From NCBI GenBank assembly GCA_950106755.1, contig OX467090.1, forward strand, positions 18,019,092 through 18,083,091: a stretch of 64,000 bases of DNA. The letters are read 5' to 3'. Positions 1-10,169 of the stretch are shown here, in pieces. A program made the translations under genes and the position numbers. This DNA comes from Climacium dendroides. Its lineage: Eukaryota; Streptophyta; Bryopsida; Hypnales; Climaciaceae. Every line of letters begins with the position of its first letter. The stretch's first letter is position 1. Below the pieces are notes generated by a model. It saw only the letters and a list, made by a program, of their open reading frames with translations, did not search any database and had not been told where the DNA came from.

Positions 1-411
1 GTAAGTTTTCTTCAATTTTTTTTTAATTCAAATTTTTTTTTGGTTCATTTTATTTTATTTTTAAATTTTTATTAAATTTTTAACTAACACAAGAATGTGT
101 TGATGTCGTCGAAAACGTTGTTGATGACGTCACTGAAAACATACTCATTGAAACCATCCGACGTGGAAGCGCCACGTCAGATTTCACAGGGGTCCACGTC
201 ACTATGTCGGGCAGGCCCTCCAAAAAAACCACATGGCATGTTCATCCCTAAAAAAGGGTGAGTTGGCAACGTGGACCCCTCCATGTGGCACACTTTGGGA
301 AGTTTGAAGGACCATAATTACAAGTGATGTCACGCAAAATTTGGCATGTTTTTCATAACATTTAACAGAATTTGGACCGTTTCGCACGTCACCCAAAAAA
401 ACGTATTTTGG
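1..411. other. left flank of the giant hAT element, GACGTCA-rich
   Basis: No gene is visible. The stretch begins AT-rich, then carries many GACGTCA/CACGTCA words. The right flank beyond the transposon (13853-13918) has the same flavour, for example GGACGTCACC. This suggests the hAT element landed inside an older GACGTCA-rich repeat, but that is inference only. Confidence 0.4.
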
Positions 412-419
412 ACTATGTC

Positions 420-440
420 CAAGGTTGTCCCCGTCACGTC
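420..440 (+). repeat. left terminal inverted repeat of hAT element
   Basis: CAAGGTTGTCCCCGTCACG sits directly inside the left ACTATGTC duplication. It pairs imperfectly with the right end; CA-GGTTGTC is shared apart from one base. Confidence 0.8.
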
Positions 441-587
441 GCGTCCGTCCGTCAGGATGTCCGGACGGACGTCAGGATCCATCCCCAGCGTCTGTCAGGA
501 TGAAATCCAAATGACAACCGGCGATAGAGGATGATTCAGACTACAGAAATGGATGGACGAGCTTCGTTGCCGGGAGCTCTGGACGGC

Positions 588-1262
588 TGCGATGGACGGT
601 CGGATGAACGGTCGATGTGGACGGTTGGGCTGGACGGTCGATTTGGACGGTCCGGTTGGATGGCCGAGATGGACCGTCGACCTGGATGGTCCATTTGGAC
701 CGTCGATCTAGACGGTCTGGCTGGACGGTCGATCTCGACGGCCTGGCTGGACGTTCGATCTGGACGGCCTGGCTGGACGGTCGATCTGGACGGCCTGGCT
801 GGACGGTCGATCTGGACGATCCGGCTGGACGGCTGAGATGGACGGTCGAACTGGACTGTCGATCTAGACGGTTTGGCTGGACGGTCGATTTGGACGATCA
901 ATCTTGACCGTCTGGCTGGACGGTCAATCTGGACGGCCTGGCTGGACGGTCGATCTGGACGGTCCGGCTGGACGGCCGAGATGGACGGTCGATCTGGACC
1001 GTCGATCTAGACGGTCTGGCTGGACGGTCGATTTGGACGGTCGATCTAGACCATCAATCTAGACGGTCTGGTTGGACGGCCGAGATGGACGGTCGATCTG
1101 GACGGTCTGGTTGGACGGTCGATCTGGACGGTCTGGATGGACGGTCGAGATGGACGGTTTGGCTGGACGGTCAAGATGGACGGATTGGCTGGACGGTCGA
1201 GATGGACGGTTTGGCTGGACAGTCGAGATGGACGGTTTGGCTGGACGGTCGGGATGGACGGG
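588..1262. repeat. left subterminal minisatellite, 13-bp TGGACGGTC monomer
   Basis: About 675 bp of near-uninterrupted repeats. The monomer is 13 bp, TGGACGGTC followed by GATC or TGGC, often alternating to make a 26-bp dimer. It begins about 170 bp inside the left end of the hAT element and has no gene pointing away from it. The array is GC-rich against AT-rich neighbours. It leaves long open frames on both strands, which are artefacts of the repeat. By analogy with subterminal transposase-binding hexamers of other hAT elements (AAACGG in maize Ac), GGACGG may be the transposase-binding word; this is inference. Confidence 0.9.
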
Positions 1263-2831
1263 CTTTGAATTTGTTGCACTTAACCCCTAAACATCTGGAC
1301 TCTTCTCCCAAAATGACAATTTGGAAAATACCATTATAAAGTATGATTTAGAAGAATATTTTGGAATTGGTATACAAACAGAAGTTGTAGATTTTGAGTT
1401 GTAGATTCCATCCGTAAGGTTAGATCCACCAATGCTATCACTAATCTTTTTCTATACATTTAGAAAGGAAAAATTCAAAATTCCTTCAGAATTCAATTAC
1501 AAGCAAAATATTATCATTCCTCGATTGAAATTTGTTGGAATGGACTTAAAATGAGGTTGCGTTGACATGGTGATTTTTTGAAATTTTTATACTCTTTACA
1601 TCTATGACCTCATTTTTGCAAATTCAATTTTGAACTAGGGTCAATGCAAGTTGACTACTTGACACACTTCCACATTTGTAATTTTAGAAAAATGTATATT
1701 CTAAGAACAACAAATCTAACCATTAGATAAGACATGAACTAGTCAACTAGATAAAGTATCACCAAAAATTAGGATGACTTTGATCCAAGCAAAAACCAAA
1801 CTGAAATAGGAAGCTGAATTTGTTCATCGTCCAAAAAATGGTTAACCCCTACATGCCCAAGGCACCCAAATCTGGTGTTGTTCAAACTTTGAAGTTAAAA
1901 AGTTGTTCTTGAATTCTAGTTATAGCATCAATAGTCTGTTCTTAAAAATATGTGATAGTGATTTTTCTATTCTAAACTTTGTGCAAGGGTACCTATTGCA
2001 ATCTTGACTTGTTGTAGTATTGAGAGGTCTTGGAAATGTGCCTCAAAAGCATTGGATCTTGGAGGAAAAATCACATTCAAAATTCATTTAAAATTAAAGA
2101 AAATTATGGTATAGATTTTTAAAAGGCATAAATTGATTGGGGTTATACATATTAGGTCCTCTAATCTCATATTTGTTTGGTCACCAATTTTTTAAATTGG
2201 ACTTGTGAAAAGAAGATTGTAAGACTTCACATCATTTTTTTAGTTTTAGCACCCTCCTGGGCAAACATTATAATCTTTTACTCCATAAGTGATATTGTTT
2301 AGGATTTCTTTTCTATGAGGTAACTAACATGCCTAGTTCGAATTTATACAATTACAATTTTTTGAAAATTGATACACCTAATGAAAATGTTGACATGTTG
2401 TTCAATTTAGAGCAAATTCTACAAAGCTCAAAGCAAACCTTGGGCATCTAAAATTCTAAGGATAAGGGATTAGAGTTCGTTATTGAATTTCTAATTACAA
2501 AACTTGCTAAATTGATTTTACATTGTTTGGCAAGAAATAAAAAAATAATAATCCGTGAGGGTTCTACCATCTAAGGATATAAGATTCTTCTATACTAATA
2601 GGAAAACGGCTAATGAATTAACCCAAAAGACAAAGGCAAAGCAACAATACACGAGGGGAAAAAAAAATGATAAATGTATAATGTTTTATAAATCCATCAA
2701 AACGTGGTACATTGGTTTAGGCTTTACATTGCTCTACTTTATACAACTTTAGAAATTTAATTCTATGCATCTATCTATTTGTACACAGCGTCATCCAAAA
2801 CTATCTATTCTATTTCTTCAATTACAATGCC
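1263..2831. other. AT-rich spacer inside the hAT element
   Basis: I see no gene. Two TTAACCCCTA words (1280-1289 and about 1843) match the left end of the TTAA-flanked elements found at 24.3, 32.8 and 34.8 kb. No matching GGGGTTAA right end is visible, so any such insertion here is truncated. Confidence 0.4.
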
Positions 2832-4566
2832 TCATGCTATGCTGCCTCTCAAAAATCTTTGCAACTCTTCTCTTGATTGCAAAGTCGTCAAAAGCTGAAG
2901 TGCGTCATAATCGTATCTGTTGTGTAAATAGGAGAAAATGGCACTCACAAGTGCAGGCTCATGGAAGGTATTGTCTTCAATGTAGTTCATTTGTTCCTCA
3001 AAACTCAATTCACCTTCGAATCCGACAGGCATGCCTTGAGAGTTAAACATTATGCCTTGTGGATGTGGTGCACGCACAAAAATGGAGAGGTCCGGGTCCC
3101 AATGTCCACCAGCAATTTGACCAAAATATAATCGCCGCCCTGGATCACCATCTCCAATTACCTTCTTAATCACCTCTGTCACCGCGGCATCATTCTCCCA
3201 GTGTATCTCCGCAACCGTTCTTGCCGGGAGGTGTCGATTGTCGTGGCCCCACTTCCAAAGCCAAGTCATGTCCATCCCCCAATGCGCTCTATTCGCGGGC
3301 CCCGGCAAATTTTCTTCATTGTGCTCGTAATGTTCAGGCATGTGGGCTTGGAGGCCAAACATTTTGTACAGCCTCGGATGAAATGGAGCCTTGCATTGTG
3401 CACATCTTTTTCGGGTGACCATGTGTGGAATGAGGCACATGGGATGGTATAAATGGCCACATGTACCAAGATGCCATCCACCCTCGGGTAAGTACCACCA
3501 CATCTGCCTCGGCTTTGTTGGCGCGAAGTTCCAAAGCCCGCATAGCGTTTGTCAATTCTTCAACGTGGGCTTTAGTACTTCCAACCTCTACTTCAGCTCG
3601 CTCCGCATGTGCACGCATAATATCCAACATGGCACCTCCAACACTTGGAAACAAGGACCGTGGCCGCACCCTAAACTCGTTTGCATTGTTGGGGCCTAGT
3701 GTGTCTTCGTCTGCACCGTATGTAGCACGTTCGACCACCACATCAAGTGGTGGAATTTCGTCCGTACTCAACCGCCTTTCACATGCTACGAGGTCGGCCT
3801 CGCGTGCGATGAGTCTTGCATTCTCATCCATAAGGGCCTGCACCCTAGCCCTTTGCCCTTCCAACTCTGCAGCATGTTGTCGTAATGCGGCTTCCTTTTC
3901 TGCTTATAGTATTTGAACTAATTGTCGCAAGCAAAGTACTTCATCGCCTTCACCTTCCACTCCACCAATCGCATCTTCATTGGGTAGGTCTTCTCCGGTG
4001 CCCATGCCACCCTCTACCTCCATCACCTCCATCCCGGATTGCTCCACTTGCTCTTCCGGGTTTTCTTGCACATTGGGTACATTGTCCAATGGCACGGCAG
4101 GGTTTGGTGGAATGCTGCGAGGTCTATTTGGTGATTGACCATGACACATCTTGCCGAGGAAGGTTCTCCAATCCACATCCTTCCCAAGAAAAACTTCTGC
4201 ATATGCCATTTGGCACAACGAAAGGGTCCCATCTCTTCTGGATCTCGAACCCCAAATTGCCAATGCCACTTCAATCAATCTCTTTTTGAAGTGCGGATGT
4301 CGGCACTGGTCGAAATTTACAACCCCGCATTTTACATTTACCTCGTACCGGTCAGGTGCCCAATGGCGGTTGATGTGGGCCCAATCTACGAACTTCCGAT
4401 ACGTCACTCTTGTCCACGGTGAATCTTCATTCATCCACCCCTCGTTTGCCAGAATCTCCGGGGCATTGAGTGTGCCCCAATCTAAGGTTGCCCTGTTCCC
4501 CCTCTTCTTTCTATTTGCGGACTCACCTCCATGTCCTGCACCTCGTGTTGCATCCTTTCCGTCCAT
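2832..4566 (-). pseudogene. transposon cargo gene: coiled-coil plus partial RING-H2-like protein, broken
   Basis: I do not recognise a named family. The start is placed at the ATG at 4564-4566, which has a good context (AAAATGG) and follows a TATA-like box at 4781-4786. The first 220 codons give a basic N-terminus and a conserved-looking block (VTYRKFVDWAHINRHW) followed by an acidic tract. At 3904-3906 an in-frame TAA interrupts an obvious coiled coil, which then continues in the same frame (repeated A/L/E/R/Q heptads) to about 3500. There the frame shifts into a segment with C-x-H-x2-H-x2-C-x10-C-x2-C (about 3395-3461), the last six ligands of a RING-H2 finger. The first C-x2-C pair is missing, so a short deletion at about 3485-3510 probably removed it and shifted the frame. 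The rest, to 2832, is a tidy alpha-helical-looking tail of unknown role. An E3-ligase-like role is possible for an intact copy, but unproven. Confidence 0.7.
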
Positions 4567-4780
4567 TTTGGATACCTGTCCCAAATTCCCTATACCTGTA
4601 GTCTGTTTGTGGATACACTGACAATTTGCTTTGCCTTCTGTTGCGTGAAGGCAACTGAAAAGTGGCAAAACAAATGCCAGATGTATAACACTTCCTCTCG
4701 AATTACAATGCAAAGCTTTCTCAAGCAAGGACAAAGCAACTCAAAAGAGGAAGCGATTTCAAATGAGGCGGATAAACATA

Positions 4781-4786
4781 CTTATA
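4781..4786 (-). promoter_or_regulatory. TATA-like box of the coiled-coil/RING-like gene
   Basis: TATAAG on the minus strand, about 215 bp upstream of the chosen ATG and about 45 bp downstream of the 4830-5085 GACGG array. The other two cargo promoters have the same layout, which supports it. Confidence 0.5.
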
Positions 4787-4829
4787 CCTCCGAATTACCG
4801 ATCCAATTACGTCCAGTGATTAGGACGTA

Positions 4830-5085
4830 ATCATGTCGTCCAGCTCGAATCCAGCCCGTCCAGGGATGTAGGACAGCCTTGGAATGGACGGTCAATCCGT
4901 CCACGAAGGTTCGGGACAGGTTTGGAAAGCCGTCTAGAGGTTCGGGTCAGGTTTGGAAAGCCGTCCGAAGGCTCGGGGCGCCGAAAAGAGGATTGGAAAA
5001 TCATTACGGCGCCGCCCGCGAGTTCCTTCGACGGCTTGCCCGTCCTGCTGGACGGCCTACCCGTCCCCTCGACGACTTGCCCTTT
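4830..5085 (-). promoter_or_regulatory. GACGG/CCGTC dyad array upstream of the RING-like gene
   Basis: A GC-rich block within AT-rich DNA. Read on the minus strand it contains dyads such as GACGGGCAAGCCGTC and GACGGGTAGGCCGTC. It also has a repeated GGTTCGGG(T/A)CAGGTTTGGAAAG segment with CCGTC boxes, split here because of its length. It sits just upstream of the TATA-like box, suggesting a proximal promoter or protein-binding array. Confidence 0.65.
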
Positions 5086-5095
5086 GTGTGTTCAT

Positions 5096-5715
5096 GATTG
5101 AAATTTTCTATTGCTACTACCAAATGATGTGAAAAATTCATTCAATTGAAGCAATTTTGGATCTCTCAACAAAGTTGTTTACAAAGTTTTTGAGATTTAC
5201 AAGTTTTCTTTTCAATTCTTAAATTTGTTTTGCCATTGTTTGTAACAATTGAATCAAATTAGTAATGCATTTTATTATATATTTTATCTTTTACAACATT
5301 CACCATTGGATATATTTCATTCATGATTGAATAAATATTTATTTTATATTTCAATATATTCTTATTTATAAAAAATTTATATAAAGATTTTAATAATTTG
5401 GATTTGAAAATTTATTGGAATTTGTGTTCTGCATTTTGTCAAATACATTAAAATTCTAATAATACATGTAGATCTTTTACATATTGCCCATTGCATATAT
5501 TTTATTCATCATTCAATAAATTTCTATTGTACATTTCAATATATGCTTATTTATAAACAAAATTATATAAAGATTTTAGTAGTAAATAGAAGGTTTATTG
5601 AAACTTTTATTTGAAGGTTTATTGAAATTTGTGTTCTTTATTTTATCTAATACATAAAAATTCAATAAAATTCAAATGATGAATGTGTAGCATAGCAAGC
5701 GCCAACCACTATCAT
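5096..5715 (+). repeat. AT-rich interspersed repeat, copy 1, nested in the hAT element
   Basis: This stretch matches, in opposite orientation, most of 16695-17110. Shared landmarks are TTGCTACTACCAAATGAT near the start and GTAGCATAGCAAGCGCCAACC at the end (here 5688-5710). It begins directly at the edge of the GACGG array, so it is probably a separate insertion rather than part of the hAT element. Confidence 0.6.
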
Positions 5716-7477
5716 ACTACTAAAATCACAAGGTCCTTTGTAATACCATAATTTTACACAGTGTGATATTACAGAGGCCCAATACCTTTATAATATCACA
5801 TTTTAACACCATATAATAATACAAAATTGCAACAGCCACTCCACTTCTGTAACATCACATAGTGTTAAAATGTGATATTATAAAGGTATAGGGAATATTA
5901 TGGATGTTAAGGTATTCTTGGCTTCACACTTCATTCAACTTGCATGGTTCGATGATTTTGAGAATTAACTAGCGGTTATATGAGGATGTCAGTATTTCCA
6001 TTTAAAGATTATATATTCTTTAATTATCTACATTCTATTCTGTGAAACACCATATTGGTTCACTTTTAATGTAATAGAAAATAAGTAAAATATAGATATG
6101 AGTTTTAGATTCAAAAGTGTTAGTATCCTAAATTAAACTAAAACCATTAGTTAGAAGACTTTTAGTATATAGGACAAGAAACTAGATCAAAATTTCAACC
6201 CAAAGGACAAATGTAATATATTACAGTTTTCGGCAAAACATTTGTTAGAAAACTATATGAAATATTAGAAGACATTCATCTATTTTTGGATTTGGTCTTA
6301 CTTCAATTTGAAATTATTTGCTAAAATCACATAAAGTTGAGCATCATGAAATAGTCTTAAAAGGAAAATAAGAAAGAGCATTTAAGGTATAGGTTTAGGA
6401 TATAGGGTGTGGGGTTTAGGGTATAGGGTACAAAGTATAGCGTATAGGGTTTAGGATATAGGGTTTAGGGTTTAGGGTATAGTGTATAGAGTATAGGGTT
6501 TAGGATATAGGGTTTAGAGTATAGGGTTTAGGGTATAGGGTATGGATTATTAGAGTTTAGGGTTTACTTGGAAACATAAATCAGAGTATAAGTTTATCTT
6601 TCAGCATAGATAGGGGAAGTCCTCTTGTTTTGGTGTATTGGATCAAATGCAAGAAGTAGGAATGTTTGTAATGAATCAATGATTCTATATTATACATTTT
6701 TTTTTCGGCGTTTTTTAGATATCTTTTTTAATGAACGATTTTAAAATTAAGTTTACGATATCAGAGTTTAGTTTTTAGAGGGCCATTTTGTCTTTGATTC
6801 TGTATATTTGATATGGACTTAGTAAATTAGTGAATGTTTGTATGTTTGAATTGAGTACATGGAGGTTGAATATTCAAGAAATACTAAATTGTGAAATTGT
6901 TAGGTGCACTTACATATAGGGAAGCTTGGGATCAAATTACAATAATCCCAAAGGTGAAATTACTCTATATGGAATTCTAAAATTCATTGCATTTAAATTT
7001 GATCCATATAAATTATTTAAGTTGTGAGGGGATGCCTTGATCGTTGTAATACAAACATTGGCCACGACTTTCTTATTATGGGTGCAAATGAAATGACCCA
7101 ATTTTTTATGTGAACATCAAAAATATTCCAGGTCTTAAATTAAGATGTTTTGAATATGGCCTTTTGTAATTTTGGTCTATGTTTTTCCCTTTATTTATGT
7201 GCAACTAAATAAAATTCCATTTTATTCGAGCCTAAACCCTAAACCCTTCATCTGCATTTGAATGTCATTATTGGTATTTATTTGTACATCCATAGGAACA
7301 AACGTGAACATTTAATTGGCACTCCAAAACTTCCCGCCACCATAGACAATGTAGTAGTTCAAACATGGACACCTGTCCTGACAAGTCCCAGGGTCTTGTA
7401 CAAGATAATTGAAAAATTCCCCGAACAAGGATTCGCAATTAATTCCATGCTTCCAGCACTTTGGGCGACAGCTTGTT
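5716..7477. other. AT-rich spacer inside the hAT element
   Basis: No gene is supported. Short GTGATATTA/TAATATCAC words at 5730-5900 recur at 17180-17340, so part of this belongs to the same repeat family. A degenerate telomere-like array lies at 6382-6566. The remainder is plain AT-rich sequence. Confidence 0.5.
6382..6566 (+). repeat. degenerate telomere-like array (TTTAGGG/TATAGGG)
   Basis: About 185 bp of repeated GGGTTTAGGGTATAGGGTT-like words. TTTAGGG is the standard land-plant telomere heptamer. Here it alternates with TATAGGG, and GGATATAGGG occurs too. It is an interstitial array, not a chromosome end. Confidence 0.8.
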
Positions 7478-7745
7478 TCGACGGTCTTTTCGTCCCTTGG
7501 ACGCCCTGGACGCCCGTGGATGGGGGACGGAGTCCGTCCTCTTGACGGCATGACCGTCGATCTGGACGACGCGACCGTCCACTCGACGGCATGTCTGTCC
7601 TGTCGACGGCCTGACCGTCGATGTGGACGGCCTGTCCGTCCTCTTGACGGCATGACCGTCCTCTCGACGGCATGACCGTCCTCTCGACGGCATGTCCGTC
7701 CTGTGGACAGCATGCCTGTCCAGCTCGATGGTCATGCCGTCGAGA
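7478..7745 (+). promoter_or_regulatory. GACGG/CCGTC dyad array upstream of the kinase-like gene
   Basis: At least four copies or near-copies of GACGGCATG(A/T)CCGTC, separated by CTCTC or similar, for example at 7544-7558 and around 7645-7710. This is a GACGG-5 nt-CCGTC dyad. The array ends about 10 bp before a TATATAGA box. The frames it leaves open on both strands are artefacts. Confidence 0.75.
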
Positions 7746-7754
7746 GGAAATGGG

Positions 7755-7762
7755 TATATAGA
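7755..7762 (+). promoter_or_regulatory. TATA box of the kinase-like gene
   Basis: TATATAGA lies about 190 bp upstream of the ATG at 7949, directly after the GACGG dyad array. Confidence 0.6.
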
Positions 7763-7948
7763 AGGGGGTTGGATTCATTTCTGCCACAGTCTCTCTTGCT
7801 CTGATGGTGCTCGCTTGTCTTGGATTGGTTGCAGTCCTTGCTTGGGAGTGCGGGTGCTTGTGAGAGGTTGGTTTGAGGAATAAGAGGGCAGTTTTTCACT
7901 TTGTGGAATCCGAATTCCTAATTTCTCTGGATTATCACTACTATCACA

Positions 7949-9529
7949 ATGGCTGGTCGCGATTTCTCGAAGAGGAAGGTTGATGCGTGGTTTTCAGGAG
8001 TTGGAGATGGAACGAGTTTGGACCCGTCTGCGGAATCAGAAAGCCAGATTTCAGAGGCTGTAGCTGCAGAAGGAGCCATAGCAATTGTGGGTGCGGGAGA
8101 GTCTTCGAAGTCGAAGAAAAAACAACAGAAAAGGCACAAGGCCACAAATCCAGAGAAGTGGCCAAGCAAAGTTGCAACGCGCAAATTGCATGAAGTGGCA
8201 TTGGGTTTTTTTGAGCAGTATTCGATTCCGTAGTTGAACACAACATATGTGTCGCGCGGATTACAGGGGGTGGATGCCATCAAACAAAAGTTCCACCACA
8301 TGTTTTGGACAACAATGAGCGAGGATGAGTGGTTGGAAGACCGCACAAAGGAATCCTTCAATCATTGGCTAGAGTCACAAGTGCAAACGTGCATCTTCAA
8401 CCTTGCCCAAGTTGCGGAAAAAATCAAAGGCTTTCAAAAGAGTGTAGTTCCCAAACAACAAGCATTGAATTTGTTGCACAAGAAGGTGTATTGGTGGCAT
8501 GAAGCAATGCGGGGACTATCTTCGAACAACATCCGTTCTGCTTCGTGGTTTCAGCGAAGTCAAAACTTGGCCTTTGGTCAACAAGCTGCGGGTGGAGTGG
8601 TTTTTCTTGAGAGAGGAGTTGTGGTGGTTCCGTTGTCTGGCCATAACAAACAAGGGGGGCACGGGAGGGTGCGCAAGGTTTGTCTTCAGAATTCGAACCA
8701 TATTCTCGAGAATATGGAATTAGCTGGGAAGTCGGCCGTGCGCGTTGATGACTTGAAGAAGTCAAGGGAGAAGTTGTCCATTGAGGCATTGATTTGTCCA
8801 TGCGATCATCCAGGGGTCATCAAATTCTTTGCCATAAATGACATGACCATGGAGTGTTATTCTCAATGGTGGAATGGAGGTACTCTGGGCGCCATGTTTA
8901 CCCTTGATGAGAAGACCCGAGATCCAGACGAAATTGGGGAGGTGGCTTACCATGCAACTCCACAAACAATGCAAGTTATGAAACGACTTATGGCATACAG
9001 ACGGAAGCGCACCGAACTTGCGTGGGCGTTGCTCTGCATTGTGGATGCAGTGCAACAATGTTCAGTACTACACAACGACATCACACCGGAGATCATGCTT
9101 CACTTTCCGAATGACGATGGAAGAACCGTGTGGATTGGTCTATGTGATTGGGGAATGGGTAGCCGCATCAATGAAGAAACCCCTTCTCTTTACCAATTCA
9201 GTTGTGCAAATAAGTTGTAGGCAACTCGCAAGCAACATTGGTGGGTGGCTCCGGAGTTGATGTACATGGTTGGAGAGACAGGAACTTCAACATCTCCTAG
9301 TCGCATGGGTAAGCCACCATCTGTTAGTATACACACGGATGGATACTCCATAGGGAGATTGGCTATGAAGGTATGGAAAAAGGATCGCGAAAATACAGAA
9401 ATGATTTCTGACCATACGGCATTTGATACATTTCAAGCGACACTGGGTGAATTGTACAAGGTAGAGCCACTACAACGACGCTCAGTGACATTTGCCGTGC
9501 AACGTCTAAGTGGTGCTCCAACGTTTTAG
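7949..9529 (+). pseudogene. transposon cargo gene: protein-kinase-like protein with two in-frame TAG stops
   Basis: One uninterrupted reading frame of 527 codons, except for TAG at 8231-8233 (codon 95) and 9218-9220 (codon 424); there is no frameshift. The start has a strong context (CACAATGGCT). Residues 1-95 are basic and low-complexity (SKSKKKQQKRH). About 96-230 is an unrecognised helical region. From about 236 a kinase fold is visible: a glycine-rich GGHGRVRKV, a possible ATP lysine in ELAGKSAVR (about 261), a helix-C Glu before CPCDHPGVIKF (about 279), catalytic-loop HND (375-377), DWG in place of DFG (400-402), and APE (434-436) after the second stop. The usual Lys and Asn after the catalytic Asp (HRDxKxxN) are Thr and Ile, so an intact copy may have been a pseudokinase or atypical kinase. 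Dyad array and TATA box lie just upstream. Codon use and GC resemble the other cargo genes. Confidence 0.78.
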
Positions 9530-10169
9530 ACACCACCCGTGGATTGCTACCGCGAGGCCCGGAAAGAACAAGACCTTCAAGATGACTAAGCATGCAATGA
9601 GGATTAGATGATAGTGTATTACCATAGATTTGCAAAATTAATGTTTTCTTAGCAAATGTGGTTATTATAGTATCGGCTTGAGGACATCCATAGCAATGTA
9701 GCACACTTTGTGCCTTCAATCCATTTTGTACTCGTTTTTATATATATATAAATGTATTTTATCTAAACATTGAGTGTATCTTTTTTTTATCACACCTCAA
9801 ACAAGTAAACAACTACAACAAACACCTTGAAGTCAAATTTGACTATCAACCCAAATTTATCTTTTTATTCAAAATCAATAGAATATTTTAATATTTTTGG
9901 CTAGTATAAGAATCCATTTTCTAGTTATGCCTTTTTTAATTTAATGAAAAAATCTATTTATTTTGATTTTAGAAAAGCTAAACATGGAAATCAAATCATA
10001 TTAGTTACAATATGTATCAAAATAAATTGAAACCCTTACCATAAATGAAGGATAGAATGAAAGGAACAAAAGTACTTCATATTAATGCCGATTTCAATAT
10101 GTAAGGTATTGAGCCTCAAAATCCATTGCATTTGAAAACATGAATATCCTATTGTCTTTTGAAAAACAT
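9530..10169. other. AT-rich intergenic spacer between convergent cargo genes
   Basis: The kinase-like gene and the transposase converge here. The stretch should hold both 3' ends. No clear terminator or poly(A) signal stands out, and I see no further gene. Confidence 0.5.

Noticed and set aside
531..1339. Several overlapping open frames of 70-121 codons on both strands
   Set aside because: They all translate the 13/26-bp minisatellite into W-T-V-D-L-D-G or S-R-P-S-R type repeats. Period and composition, not coding, keep them open.
7258..7787. Open frames of about 90-140 codons on both strands around the dyad array
   Set aside because: They are produced by the GACGGCATG-CCGTC array and overlap each other. 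The array looks like a promoter element.
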